Positions 25,455-35,474 of a DNA stretch of 64,000 nt are shown in pieces. How positions within the stretch are numbered: position 1 is the stretch's first letter; each line of letters opens with the position of its first letter. Where the stretch lies: positions 243,906-307,905 of the forward strand of contig NZ_MJAH01000008.1 in the NCBI RefSeq assembly GCF_001746295.1. The letters are read 5' to 3'. A program made the position numbers and the translations under genes. Origin of the DNA: Streptomyces sp. LUP47B (GTDB taxonomy: Bacteria > Actinomycetota > Actinomycetes > Streptomycetales > Streptomycetaceae). Below the pieces are notes generated by a model, which saw only the letters and a list, made by a program, of their open reading frames with translations, ran no database searches and had not been told where the DNA came from.

Positions 25455-25473
25455 GTCCGTGAAGGAGGAACGC

Positions 25474-25842
25474 GTGCGCATCGGGGAAGTGGCGGCACGA
25501 GCCGGGGTCAGCGTCCGGGCCCTGCGCTACTACGAGGAGCAGGGCCTGCTGACCAGCACGCGCAGCGCGAGCGGGCAGCGGCACTACACACACCACGCGG
25601 TCGAGCGCGTGACGTTCCTCCAGCGGATGTACGCGGCCGGTCTGTCCAGCCGTACGATCGCCGAACTCCTGCCGTGCGTCGACTCGCCCAGCGCGGACAC
25701 GTCCGACGCCGCACTGGAACGGATGGCCGAGGAACGCGACCGGCTCTCCGACCACATCGAGGAGCTGATCCGGACCCGGGACGCCCTCGACGGGCTGATG
25801 GCCACGAACCGGGCTCACCGCGAGACCCTGCGGACGGCGTGA
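25474..25842 (+). CDS. MerR-family regulator
   Basis: The 122-residue regulator starts with the MerR winged helix (RIGEVAARAGVSVRALRYYEEQGLL), the wing TRSASGQRHY, and a coiled-coil dimerisation helix (residues about 78-115: ERMAEERDRLSDHIEELI). It has no metal-site cysteines except one in LLPCVDS, so it more likely senses an organic or redox signal. GTG 25474 has GAAGGAGG nine bases upstream. It is divergent from the ene-reductase gene, its probable target. Confidence 0.92.
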   Translation: MRIGEVAARAGVSVRALRYYEEQGLLTSTRSASGQRHYTHHAVERVTFLQRMYAAGLSSRTIAELLPCVDSPSADTSDAALERMAEERDRLSDHIEELIRTRDALDGLMATNRAHRETLRTA

Positions 25843-25885
25843 CAGGCTGAGATCACCTGGAACCGGTCGGACCGAGGAGCCGCAC

Positions 25886-27082
25886 GTGACGTACGACATC
25901 GCCGCCATCCGCTCCCACTTCCCGGCCCTGGCCGCCGGTATCGCCCACTTCGACGGCCCCGGCGGCACCCAGACCCCCGAGCCCGTCATCCGGGCCATCG
26001 CCGACGCCATGGGGCAGCCGCTGTCGAACCGGGGGCAGGTGACAGTGGGGGAGCGCAACGCCGAGGCCCTCGTCACCGGGGCCCGCCGGGCGATGGCCGA
26101 CCTGCTCGGGGCGAGTCCCTCGGGGATCGTCTTCGGCCGCAGCGCGACCCAACTCACCTACGATGTCTCGCGCAGCCTCGCCAAAACCTGGTCACCGGGC
26201 GACGAGGTGGTCGTCACCCGCCTCGACCACGACGCCAACATCCGCCCCTGGGTCCAGTCCGGCGCGACCGTACGCTGGGCCGAATTCGACCCGGGGACAG
26301 GCGAGTTGACGGTCGACGCCATCCGGGCCGTACTCTCCGAGCGGACCCGGCTCGTCGCCGTCACCGCGGCCTCCAACCTGATCGGCACCCGCCCCGACAT
26401 CCCCGCGATCACCCGGGCGGCCCACGAGGTCGGCGCGCTCGTCCACGTCGACGGCGTCCACCACACCGCCCACGCCCTGGTCGATCTCGACGCGCTCGGC
26501 GCGGACTTCTTCACCTGCTCCCCCTACAAGTTCCTCGGCCCCCACCACGGAGTCCTCGCCGCCCGCCCGGAGTTGCTGGAGACCCTGCACCCGGACAAGC
26601 TCCTGCCCTCCACCGACGCCGTCCCGGAGCGCTTCGAACTGGGCACACTGCCCTACGAGTTCCTCGCCGGTACGACCGCGGCGGTCGACTTCCTCGCCGA
26701 GCGGCTGGACACCGAGGCCACCGGCACCCGGCGGGAGCGGCTCGCCGCCGGGTACGCCGCGCTCGAAGCCCACGAACGGGTCCTGCGCGCACAGATCGAC
26801 GAGGGACTCGCCGCGCTCGACGGCGTCACCGTGCACTCCAGGGCCGCCGACCGCACCCCGACCGTCCTGCTGACCTTCGAGAACCACAGCACGGCCGACG
26901 CGTACGGCTTCCTCGCCGAGCGTGGCGTCCAGGCCCCGGCGGGCTCCTTCTACGCCATCGAGGCCTCCCGCCACCTCGGCCTCGGCGACACCGGCGGCCT
27001 GCGCGTCGGCCTCGCCCCCTACAACGACTCACAGGACGTCGACCGGCTCCTGACGGGGCTGACCGACTTCCTGAAGAGGTGA
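25886..27082 (+). CDS. Class V aminotransferase / cysteine-desulfurase-like PLP enzyme
   Basis: The 398-residue enzyme has the class V PLP core: HVDGVHHTAH with the cofactor Asp, and SPYKFLGPHHGVL with the Schiff-base Lys. No catalytic Cys loop typical of true IscS is evident near the C-terminus, so it may be a racemase- or lyase-like member (cysteine desulfurase-like subfamily) rather than a Fe-S assembly enzyme. GTG 25886 has GAGGAG upstream. It ends 13 bp before the DUF427 gene, suggesting one transcript. Confidence 0.87.
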   Translation: MTYDIAAIRSHFPALAAGIAHFDGPGGTQTPEPVIRAIADAMGQPLSNRGQVTVGERNAEALVTGARRAMADLLGASPSGIVFGRSATQLTYDVSRSLAKTWSPGDEVVVTRLDHDANIRPWVQSGATVRWAEFDPGTGELTVDAIRAVLSERTRLVAVTAASNLIGTRPDIPAITRAAHEVGALVHVDGVHHTAHALVDLDALGADFFTCSPYKFLGPHHGVLAARPELLETLHPDKLLPSTDAVPERFELGTLPYEFLAGTTAAVDFLAERLDTEATGTRRERLAAGYAALEAHERVLRAQIDEGLAALDGVTVHSRAADRTPTVLLTFENHSTADAYGFLAERGVQAPAGSFYAIEASRHLGLGDTGGLRVGLAPYNDSQDVDRLLTGLTDFLKR

Positions 27083-27095
27083 AGGAGAGACGCTC

Positions 27096-27884
27096 ATGAC
27101 CACCTTCCCCACCGCACGAGAGGTGCGGACCACCCCGGAAGGCCTGCTGTGGGAGCCCAGCGAACGCTGGGTGCGCGGCCGCAAGGGAGACGTCACCGTC
27201 GTCGACAGCCGGCACCCCGTCCTCGTCTGGGAACCGGACGTCCCCGTCCCGCTGTACGCCTTCCCGCGCGCCGACGTCCGCGAGGACCTGCTGCGGCCCG
27301 CGAAGAACCCGGCCACCGGCACCCACACCGGATCGCGGATCTTCTACGACCTCGAGGTCGACGGCGAGCTCGTCGAGAACGCCGCCTGGACCTTCCCGGC
27401 CGCCGACCTGGCCGGCCATATCGCCTTCGCGTGGTTCCGGCGCTGGGGCACCGGCCTCGACCACTGGTACGAGGAGGAGGAAGAGATCTTCGTCCACCCC
27501 CGTGACCCGCACAAACGGGTCGACGCCATGCCCAGCAGCCGCCATGTCCGGGTCGAGATCGACGGGACGGTCGTCGCCGACACCCACCGTCCCGTCCTGC
27601 TCTTCGAGACGGGACTGCCCACGCGGTACTACATCCCGCGCGAGGACGTCCGCCTCGACCTCTTCGAAGCCACCGACCACCACACCGACTGCCCCTACAA
27701 GGGCACCGCCGAGTACTGGTCGACGGGTGGCCACGCGAACATCCTCTGGAGCTACCCGGATCCGCTCCCCGCCGTGGCCGCCGTCAAGGGGCTGCTCGCG
27801 TTCTTCAACGAAGCCGTCGACATCACCGTGGACGGGGAGCGCCTGGGGCGGCCGGTGACCCCCTTCACCGGGACGGTGGAGTGA
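27096..27884 (+). CDS. DUF427 domain protein (two repeats)
   Basis: The 262-residue protein has two copies of the DUF427 fold: DVTVVDSRHPVLVWEPDVPVPLY (split here: DVTVVDSRHPVLVWE then VPLYAFPRADV) in the first half and VRVEIDGTVVADTHRPVLL then TRYYIPREDVRLDL in the second. The family is small, beta-rich and of unclear biochemical role. ATG 27096 has AAGGAGAG upstream. It follows the PLP enzyme gene closely. Confidence 0.88.
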   Translation: MTTFPTAREVRTTPEGLLWEPSERWVRGRKGDVTVVDSRHPVLVWEPDVPVPLYAFPRADVREDLLRPAKNPATGTHTGSRIFYDLEVDGELVENAAWTFPAADLAGHIAFAWFRRWGTGLDHWYEEEEEIFVHPRDPHKRVDAMPSSRHVRVEIDGTVVADTHRPVLLFETGLPTRYYIPREDVRLDLFEATDHHTDCPYKGTAEYWSTGGHANILWSYPDPLPAVAAVKGLLAFFNEAVDITVDGERLGRPVTPFTGTVE

Positions 27885-28032
27885 ACACAGCTGAGTGCAG
27901 GAGGTCGTACAACCGCCGTACCTGCGCAGATCACCCCCAAACCGTCCGCGACACGTGACCTGTTTCTCATGGCCACCGACGGGCTTTGCCGAGACCATGG
28001 GGGGCGTCACCGGCAGGCCGAAGGGAACGGGA

Positions 28033-31000
28033 ATGCTCCGCAAGGTACTGGTCGCCAACCGTGGTGAGATCGCGATTCGCGCGTTTCGCGCGGGCTACGA
28101 GGTCGGCGCGAGGACGGTCGCCGTCTTCCCGCACGAGGACCGCAACTCACTGCACCGACTCAAGGCCGACGAGGCCTACGAGATCGGCGAACCGGGCCAT
28201 CCCGTGCGGGCCTATCTCTCCGTCGACGAGATCATCCGCGCCGCCCGCCTGGCCGGTGCCGACGCCGTCTACCCCGGCTACGGCTTCCTCTCCGAGAACC
28301 CCGAGCTCGCGCGCGCGTGCGAGGAAGCGGGTATCACCTTCGTCGGGCCCAGCGCCGACATCCTCGAGCTGACCGGCAACAAGGCGCGCGCGGTCGCCGC
28401 CGCCCGCGCCGCCGGCGTACCGGTCCTCGGCTCCTCGGCACCCTCCACCGACGTGGACGAGCTGGTCGCTGCCGCCGAAGAGGTCGGCTTCCCGGTGTTC
28501 GTGAAGGCCGTCGCCGGCGGTGGCGGGCGCGGTATGCGCCGGGTCGAGGACCCCGCCCAGCTGCGTGAGTCCATCGAGGCGGCCGCGCGCGAGGCGGCCT
28601 CGGCCTTCGGCGACTCGACCGTCTTCCTGGAGAAGGCCGTCGTCGAGCCCCGCCACATCGAGGTGCAGATCCTCGCCGACGGGCACGGCAACGTCATCCA
28701 CCTCTACGAGCGCGACTGCTCGGTGCAGCGCCGCCACCAGAAGGTCATCGAGCTCGCCCCGGCGCCCAACCTCGACCCCGGCCTGCGCGACCGGATCTGC
28801 GCCGACGCCGTCCGTTTCGCCCGCGAGATCGGCTACCGCAACGCGGGCACCGTGGAGTTCCTCCTTGACCGCGAGGGCAACCACGTCTTCATCGAGATGA
28901 ACCCGCGCATCCAGGTCGAGCACACGGTCACCGAGGAGGTCACCGACGTCGACCTCGTCCAGGCCCAGCTCCGGATCGCGGCGGGCGCCACCCTCGCCGA
29001 CCTCGGCCTGTCCCAGGAGACGGTGCAGCTGCACGGCGCGGCCCTCCAGTGCCGTATCACCACCGAGGACCCCGCCAACGGCTTCCGCCCCGACACCGGC
29101 CGCATCAGCGCCTACCGCTCGCCCGGCGGCTCCGGCATCCGCCTCGACGGCGGCACCACCCACGCCGGTACGGAGATCAGCGCCCACTTCGACTCGATGC
29201 TGGTCAAGCTCTCCTGCCGGGGCCGGGACTTCACCACCGCGGTCAACCGGGCCCGGCGTGCCGTGGCCGAGTTCCGCATCCGGGGCGTGGCCACCAACAT
29301 CCCCTTCCTCCAGGCCGTGCTCGACGACCCGGACTTCCAGGCGGGCAACGTCACCACGTCGTTCATCGAGCAGCGCCCGCACCTGCTGACCTCCCGGCAC
29401 TCGGCCGACCGCGGCACCAAGCTGCTCACCTACCTGGCCGACCGGACGGTGAACAAGCCGCACGGCGAGCGGCCCGACGTGATCGACCCGGTCACCAAGC
29501 TGCCCCGGGTGGAGGCAGGAGCGGAGGCGCCGGCGGGCTCCAAGCAGCGGCTCACCGAGCTGGGCCCCGAGGGCTTCGCCGGCTGGCTGCGCGAGTCGCC
29601 GACCATCGGCGTCACCGACACCACCTTCCGCGACGCCCACCAGTCGCTGCTCGCGACCCGCGTACGCACCAAGGACATGCTCGCCGTCGCCCCGACCGTC
29701 GCCCGCACCCTGCCCGAACTGCTCTCCCTGGAGTGCTGGGGCGGTGCCACCTACGACGTGGCCCTGCGCTTCCTCGCCGAGGACCCCTGGGAGCGGCTGG
29801 CCGCCCTGCGCGAGGCCGTCCCCAACATCTGCCTCCAGATGCTGCTGCGCGGCCGCAACACCGTGGGCTACACCCCGTACCCCACCGAGGTGACCGACGC
29901 CTTCGTGCAGGAGGCGGCAGCCACCGGCATCGACATCTTCCGCATCTTCGACGCGCTCAACGACGTCAGCCAGATGCGCCCCGCCATCGAGGCGGTACGG
30001 GCCACGGGCACCTCGATCGCCGAGGTCGCCCTCTGCTACACCTCGGACCTGTCCGACCCGAACGAACGGCTCTACACCCTCGACTACTACCTGCGCCTGG
30101 CCGAGCAGATCGTCGACGCGGGCGCCCACGTCCTGGCCGTCAAGGACATGGCGGGCCTGCTGCGCGCCCCCGCCGCGGCGAAGCTGGTGTCGGCCCTGCG
30201 CCGCGAGTTCGACCTCCCGGTGCACATCCACACCCACGACACCGCGGGCGGCCAGCTCGCCACCTACCTGGCCGCGATCCAGGCGGGCGCGGACGCCGTG
30301 GACGGTGCCGTGGCCTCCATGGCCGGTACGACCTCGCAGCCCTCCCTGTCGGCGATCGTCGCCGCGACCGACCACTCCGACCGGCCCACCGGCCTCGACC
30401 TCAGGGCCGTCGGCGACCTGGAGCCGTACTGGGAGAGCGTCCGCAAGATCTACGCGCCCTTCGAAGCGGGCCTCGCCTCGCCCACCGGGCGGGTCTACGA
30501 CCACGAGATCCCCGGCGGCCAGCTCTCCAACCTGCGCACCCAGGCCGTCGCGCTCGGCCTCGGCGACCGCTTCGAGGACATCGAGGCGATGTACGCGGCC
30601 GCCGACAGGATCCTCGGCCATCTGGTGAAGGTCACCCCGTCCTCCAAGGTGGTCGGCGACCTCGCCCTGCACCTGGTCGGCGCCGGGGTCACCCCGAAGG
30701 AGTTCGAGGAGACCCCGGACCGCTTCGACATCCCCGACTCGGTGATCGGCTTCCTGCGCGGCGAGCTCGGCACCCCTCCCGGCGGCTGGCCCGAGCCGTT
30801 CCGCACCAAGGCGTTGCAGGGCCGCGCCGACGCCAAGCCCGTCCAGGAGCTGAACGCCGAGGACCGCACAGGACTGGAGAAGGACCGCCGCTCGACCCTC
30901 AACCGGCTCCTGTTCCCCGCCCCGACCCGCGAGTACGAGACCCACCGGCAGTCCTACGGCGACACCAGCCTCCTGGACAGCAAGGACTTCTTCTACGGCC

Positions 31001-31410
31001 TCAGGCCGGGCAAGGAGTACGCCGTCGACCTGGAACCCGGTGTCCGGCTCCTCATCGCGCTGGAGGCGATCGGTGAGGCCGACGAGCGGGGGATGCGCAC
31101 GGTGATGTCCACGCTCAACGGCCAGCTGCGGCCCATCCAGATCCGCGACCGCGCGGCCTCCTCCGACATCCCGACCACCGAGAAGGCCGACCGCTCCGAC
31201 CCCGGCCATGTCGCCGCCCCGTTCGCCGGTGTGGTCACGCTGGCGGTCGCCGAGGGCGACGAGGTCGACGCCGGGGCGACCGTGGCCACCATCGAGGCCA
31301 TGAAGATGGAGGCCGCGATCACCGCGTCGAAGGCCGGTCGCGTGTCCCGGCTCGCCATCAACAAGATCCAGCAGGTGGAGGGCGGCGACCTGCTGGTCGA
31401 GATCGCCTGA
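28033..31410 (+). CDS. pyc: Pyruvate carboxylase
   Basis: The 1125-residue enzyme is a full-length single-chain pyruvate carboxylase. It has a biotin carboxylase domain (about 1-450: VLVANRGEIAIRAFRA, the ATP loop AVAGGGGRGMRRV and EMNPRIQVEHTVTE), a carboxyltransferase barrel (about 530-800: TDTTFRDAHQSLLATR, ECWGGATYDVALRF, IHTHDTAGG), a PYC/OADA region, and a biotinyl domain with carboxybiotin Lys at about 1091 in EAMKMEA. It makes oxaloacetate from pyruvate and bicarbonate to refill the citric acid cycle. ATG 28033 is the family start; the frame is open from 27895, giving a 148-bp leader with no visible terminator. Confidence 0.96.
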   Translation: MLRKVLVANRGEIAIRAFRAGYEVGARTVAVFPHEDRNSLHRLKADEAYEIGEPGHPVRAYLSVDEIIRAARLAGADAVYPGYGFLSENPELARACEEAGITFVGPSADILELTGNKARAVAAARAAGVPVLGSSAPSTDVDELVAAAEEVGFPVFVKAVAGGGGRGMRRVEDPAQLRESIEAAAREAASAFGDSTVFLEKAVVEPRHIEVQILADGHGNVIHLYERDCSVQRRHQKVIELAPAPNLDPGLRDRICADAVRFAREIGYRNAGTVEFLLDREGNHVFIEMNPRIQVEHTVTEEVTDVDLVQAQLRIAAGATLADLGLSQETVQLHGAALQCRITTEDPANGFRPDTGRISAYRSPGGSGIRLDGGTTHAGTEISAHFDSMLVKLSCRGRDFTTAVNRARRAVAEFRIRGVATNIPFLQAVLDDPDFQAGNVTTSFIEQRPHLLTSRHSADRGTKLLTYLADRTVNKPHGERPDVIDPVTKLPRVEAGAEAPAGSKQRLTELGPEGFAGWLRESPTIGVTDTTFRDAHQSLLATRVRTKDMLAVAPTVARTLPELLSLECWGGATYDVALRFLAEDPWERLAALREAVPNICLQMLLRGRNTVGYTPYPTEVTDAFVQEAAATGIDIFRIFDALNDVSQMRPAIEAVRATGTSIAEVALCYTSDLSDPNERLYTLDYYLRLAEQIVDAGAHVLAVKDMAGLLRAPAAAKLVSALRREFDLPVHIHTHDTAGGQLATYLAAIQAGADAVDGAVASMAGTTSQPSLSAIVAATDHSDRPTGLDLRAVGDLEPYWESVRKIYAPFEAGLASPTGRVYDHEIPGGQLSNLRTQAVALGLGDRFEDIEAMYAAADRILGHLVKVTPSSKVVGDLALHLVGAGVTPKEFEETPDRFDIPDSVIGFLRGELGTPPGGWPEPFRTKALQGRADAKPVQELNAEDRTGLEKDRRSTLNRLLFPAPTREYETHRQSYGDTSLLDSKDFFYGLRPGKEYAVDLEPGVRLLIALEAIGEADERGMRTVMSTLNGQLRPIQIRDRAASSDIPTTEKADRSDPGHVAAPFAGVVTLAVAEGDEVDAGATVATIEAMKMEAAITASKAGRVSRLAINKIQQVEGGDLLVEIA

Positions 31411-31411
31411 G

Positions 31412-31436
31412 CCGGAACGGTGACGCCCGTTTCCGG
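31412..31436 (+). terminator. Candidate terminator after pyruvate carboxylase
   Basis: CCGGAACGG (31412-31420) pairs with CCGTTTCCGG (31427-31436) with one bulged base and a six-base loop, one base after the stop codon. No T tract follows. Confidence 0.55.
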
Positions 31437-31513
31437 ACGGGTCATCGCCATTGCGGTCACGTCGGACCCGTTCGAGTCTGGACGCAGGTTCCGGGCGGCC
31501 GGGAGGACGGGCG

Positions 31514-32386
31514 ATGGAGACCGACAGCAGCGCACCGGACGCCGAGCGGCGGCGCCTGGCGGAAGCCGACGCGGGTGCGGTGCCCTGGCGACGCTGGGGC
31601 CCGTACCTGAGCGAACGCCAGTGGGGCACCGTCCGCGAGGACTACAGCGACGACGGCGACGCCTGGTCGTACTTCACCCACGACCAGGCCCGCTCCCGCG
31701 CCTACCGCTGGGGCCTCTACAAGTACCCGCAGGCCGAGTTCCCCTACGGTGACCTCGTCACCACGAACCAGGCTCGCGGGCACCAAGGCAGGCCAAGAAG
31801 ACGTCCTGATCGAGATCACCGCCCACAACCGGGGGCCCGGTGCGGTACTGCATGTGCTCCCGACGCTGTGGTTCCGGCACACCTGGTCCTGGGCAGGCGG
31901 TGCGGCGGTCCCGAACCTGTCCCTCACGCCGAGCGCGATTCGGGCCGATCACGAGGAACTCGGCACCCGCCGGCTCTACTTCGACGGCGCCGAGGCCCTC
32001 TTCACCGACAACGAGACCGACAACGAGCGCATCTTGGGCAGCCCGAACAGCACGCCGTACGTGAAGGACGGCATCGACCGTTTCGTCGTCCACGGCGTGC
32101 GGGAAGCCGTCAACCCCGCGCGCACCGGCACCAAGGCCGCCGTCCACCATGTGCCGACGATCCCTGCCGGAGACAGCGCCCGGATCCGCCTGCGCCTGAC
32201 CGACACCGAACTCACCGACCCCTGGGGCGAGTTCGAGTCCAGCATGGAGGTGCGCCGAACCGAGGCCGACACCTTCTACGCGGGCATCACGCCCGCCACG
32301 GGAGAGGAAGAAATGCGCCTCGTCCGCCAGGCCCTCGCCGGAATGCTCTGGAGCAAGCAGTACTACTACCTCGACGTGAGGAGGAC
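31514..32386 (+). pseudogene. Degraded MGH/GH63-type glucosidase gene
   Basis: The first frame (31514 to about 31770) starts METDSS and has the family's GPYLSERQWGTVREDYS, then jumps from RSRAYRWG straight to LYKYPQAEFPYGDL, skipping the segment that normally lies between. The reading then shifts frame near 31770-31790 into AGQEDVLIEITAHNRGPG, runs through HVLPTLWFRHTWSWAGG and GMLWSKQYYYLDV, and stops at about 32386. The rest, which in this family exceeds 800 residues and includes the catalytic barrel, is missing. It therefore carries an internal deletion, a frameshift and a large 3' deletion. The intact GH13 gene begins 60 bp later. Confidence 0.8.
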
Positions 32387-32445
32387 TGGCACCGGGGCGG
32401 GCGGGAGTCGCTCCGGCCGCCGGGCGACCGGGAGGAGCCCCTGTC

Positions 32446-33891
32446 ATGACGGTGATCCACGAGATCAACACCCTCGTCTGGCTGAACGAGTTGAGCGCTC
32501 GCCACGGCCGTCCCGTCACCCTCGGCGACGTGCCCGGCGAGGCCTGGGACTCCGTCGCGCCGCCCGGCGTCGACACCGTCTGGCTGATGGGCGTATGGGA
32601 GCGCAGTCCGGCCGGACTGGAGATCGCCCTGCGCGACGAGGGGCTCAGGGCCTCCTTCCGCGAGGCCCTGCCCGACGTCACCGACGCGGACATCGCCGGA
32701 TCGCCGTACTGCGTACGCGACTACGTCGTCGACGCCTCCCTCGGAGGACCCGAAGGCCTGGCCGCCGCCCGCGCCCAACTCGCCGCACGAGGACTGCGGT
32801 TGCTCCTTGACCACGTCCCCAATCATGTGGCCCCCGACCACCCCTGGCTCACGTCGAGCCCCGACCGTCTCGTCCGGGGCACCGCCGACGACCTGGCCCG
32901 CGCACCGGCCGACTTCATCGAGGCCGGGGGACAGGTCTACGCCCGCGGCCGTGACCCCTACTTCCCGCCCTGGCCGGACGTGGTCCAGCTGAACGCCTTC
33001 AGCGACGCGCTGCGCGAGGCGACCGTGGACACCCTCGTGTCCATCGGCGACCAGGCCGACGGCGTGCGCTGCGACATGGCCATGCTGCTGATGAACGACA
33101 TCTTCGGAAAGACCTGGGGAGACCGCGCGGGCGCGCCCCCCGCCGAGGACTTCTGGCCGTACGTCATCCCGCGCGTACGGGCCCGCCACCCGAACCTCCT
33201 CTTCGTCGCCGAGGGCTACTGGGACCTCGAAGGGGCCCTCCAGCAGCAGGGCTTCGACCACTGCTACGACAAACGCCTCTACGACCGTCTGCTGCACGAA
33301 AGCGCCGACTCCGTCCGCGCCCACCTGGACGCCGACCCCGCCCACCAGCGCGGTCTCGTCCGCTTCCTGGAGAACCACGACGAGCCCCGGGCCGCCGCCA
33401 CCCTGCCCGGCGACCGGGGCCGGGCGGCGGCCGTGACGGTGGCGACCCTGCCGGGCGCGACCCTGTGGCACGAGGGCCAGTTCGAGGGCCGCCGGGTGCG
33501 GCCACCCGTGTTCCTGAGGCGCAGGCCGCAGGAGCCCGTCGACGAGCCCCTGCGCGACTTCTACGGTCGACTGCTGCCCGCCGCTGCCGCCGTACGCAGG
33601 GGAGAATGGCGGCCGCTGACGCCGACGGGATGGCCTGACAACGACACGCACCGCGACCTGCTCGCCTGGACCTGGACGCACGCCGACGCCCGCCACCTCG
33701 TCGTCGTGAACGACTCCGACCGCCCGGCCCAGGCGAGGCTGCCACTGCCGTGGGACGACCTGCGGGGCCGGGTGTGGCGCCCGACCGACCTGCTCACCGG
33801 GGCGGTGTACGACCGTGACGGAAACGAACTGGCCGACTGCGGTCTGTTCGTGTCGCTGGAGGGCTGGGGGTGCCACGTCCTCGAGTGGTGA
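32446..33891 (+). CDS. GH13-family alpha-glycosidase / alpha-amylase-like
   Basis: The 481-residue protein has the GH13 barrel signatures: LDHVPNH (121-127), nucleophile D210 in DGVRCD, acid/base E256 in FVAEGYW and the third acid D312 in ENHDEPR. No signal peptide, so it acts inside the cell, probably on oligosaccharides or trehalose-like sugars. ATG 32446 has GGAGGAG upstream. It sits beside a broken glucosidase gene and may be the surviving partner of a two-enzyme set. Confidence 0.88.
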   Translation: MTVIHEINTLVWLNELSARHGRPVTLGDVPGEAWDSVAPPGVDTVWLMGVWERSPAGLEIALRDEGLRASFREALPDVTDADIAGSPYCVRDYVVDASLGGPEGLAAARAQLAARGLRLLLDHVPNHVAPDHPWLTSSPDRLVRGTADDLARAPADFIEAGGQVYARGRDPYFPPWPDVVQLNAFSDALREATVDTLVSIGDQADGVRCDMAMLLMNDIFGKTWGDRAGAPPAEDFWPYVIPRVRARHPNLLFVAEGYWDLEGALQQQGFDHCYDKRLYDRLLHESADSVRAHLDADPAHQRGLVRFLENHDEPRAAATLPGDRGRAAAVTVATLPGATLWHEGQFEGRRVRPPVFLRRRPQEPVDEPLRDFYGRLLPAAAAVRRGEWRPLTPTGWPDNDTHRDLLAWTWTHADARHLVVVNDSDRPAQARLPLPWDDLRGRVWRPTDLLTGAVYDRDGNELADCGLFVSLEGWGCHVLEW

Positions 33892-33926
33892 CGGCCACGG
33901 CACGGGCGTACGGTCGAACGGAGATT

Positions 33927-35474
33927 ATGAGCAGCGACCCGCAGGCGAGTTCTGCACCACGGACTGCCCCACCGGACTCCGGCGGCGGCGGAAACGTCAT
34001 GGCTCTGCTGGTCATCGCGTCCTGCCAGCTCATGGTGGTGCTCGACATCACCATCGTGAACATCGCGCTCCCGGACATCCAGCGCTCCCTCGACTTCTCC
34101 ACCACCAGCCTGGCCTGGGTGGTCAACGCGTACACCCTCACCTTCGGCGGGCTGCTGCTGCTCGGCGGCAGGACCGGCGACATCCTCGGCAGACGCCGCA
34201 TGTTCGTCTTCGGAGTGCTGCTGTTCGTGCTCGCCTCGCTGCTCGGCGGGCTCGCCCAGAACGAGGCCCAACTCCTCGCCGCACGCGCCTTCCAGGGCGT
34301 CGGCGGCGCCATCGCGTCCCCCACGGCCCTCTCCCTGGTCAGTACGACCTTCCGCGAAGGCCCCGAGCGCAACAGGGCGTTCGGCGTCTTCGCCGCGGTC
34401 TCGGCCGGCGGCGGCGCGATCGGACTACTGGCCGGCGGAGTCCTCGTCGAATATCTCAACTGGCGGTGGGTGCTGTTCGTCAACGTCCCCATCGGACTGC
34501 TCATCGCACTCGCCACGCCCCGCTGGATCCGTGAGTCGGAGCGACATCCCGGCAACTTCGACATCGCCGGCGCGCTGACCGCCACCGCGGGCATGGTGCT
34601 GCTGGTGTACGGCTTCATCCGCGCTGCCCAGGAAGGCTGGCGGGACCCGTTCACCCTGGCCTCGTTCGCCGCTGCGGTCGTCCTCCTCGTGGTGTTCGTG
34701 CTCATCGAGAAGCGATCCCGGCAGCCGATCACCCCGCTGCACATGTTCGCCGACCGCAACCGCGCGGGCACCTACGGCATCATGCTGTGCCTCGCGGCCG
34801 CGATCTTCGGCATGTTCTTCTTCCTGACCCTCTTCACCCAGAACGTGCTGAACTTCAGCCCGCTGGCGACCGGGTTCGCGTTCCTGCCGGTCAGCGCGGT
34901 CATCGCGATCGGCGCCGGTCTCGCCTCGCGGTTCCTGCCCGTGTACGGACCCAAGCCCTTCATGGTGGGGGGCGCGATCCTCGCGGCGGCCGGGCTGGGC
35001 TGGCTGACCCAGACCGACGTCCACTCCACCTACGCGGGCAGTGTCCTCGGGCCGATGCTCGTCTTCAGCCTCGGCATGGGCATGGAGTTCGTGTCCCTGA
35101 CCCTGATGGCGCTCTCCAACGTGCCCAACGAGGAGACCGGCGCGGCCTCCGGGCTCCTCAACGCCACCCAGCAGGTGGGCGGTTCGCTCGGGCTGTCCAT
35201 CCTGGTCACGATGTTCGGCACGGCCAGCACCAACGAGGCGGAGAAGCAGGTCCCGCGCTTCCTCGCCCAGGCCACCCCGGCCGAACGCCTCCTCTTCCGA
35301 CGCACCGGTGAACTCCCGGGCTCCTGGGGCGACGAGGTCCTCACCGCCGGCGTCTCGGCCGCCTTCGTCGTGGCCGCGATCTTCACGGTGCTGGCCGCGC
35401 TCATCGCCGTTGTGGTCATCCAGGTCCGCCCCTCCGACCTGGAACGCCTCAAGGGCGGTCCGCCGCCGCCGTAG
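33927..35474 (+). CDS. DHA2-family MFS transporter (14 helices)
   Basis: The 515-residue transporter has the DHA2 motif LDITIVNIALPD in helix 1, the loop motif GRTGDILGRRRMF, and about fourteen hydrophobic segments. Such proteins export drugs or antibiotics by proton antiport. ATG 33927 begins right after a Gly-poor leader and 35 bp past the GH13 stop. Its last 26 bp overlap the end of the convergent LuxR regulator gene. Confidence 0.93.
   Translation: MSSDPQASSAPRTAPPDSGGGGNVMALLVIASCQLMVVLDITIVNIALPDIQRSLDFSTTSLAWVVNAYTLTFGGLLLLGGRTGDILGRRRMFVFGVLLFVLASLLGGLAQNEAQLLAARAFQGVGGAIASPTALSLVSTTFREGPERNRAFGVFAAVSAGGGAIGLLAGGVLVEYLNWRWVLFVNVPIGLLIALATPRWIRESERHPGNFDIAGALTATAGMVLLVYGFIRAAQEGWRDPFTLASFAAAVVLLVVFVLIEKRSRQPITPLHMFADRNRAGTYGIMLCLAAAIFGMFFFLTLFTQNVLNFSPLATGFAFLPVSAVIAIGAGLASRFLPVYGPKPFMVGGAILAAAGLGWLTQTDVHSTYAGSVLGPMLVFSLGMGMEFVSLTLMALSNVPNEETGAASGLLNATQQVGGSLGLSILVTMFGTASTNEAEKQVPRFLAQATPAERLLFRRTGELPGSWGDEVLTAGVSAAFVVAAIFTVLAALIAVVVIQVRPSDLERLKGGPPPP

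Noticed and set aside
28147..31629. 1160-codon minus-strand frame opposite pyruvate carboxylase
   Set aside because: Shadow of the biased codon use of the real gene, which has all expected domains.
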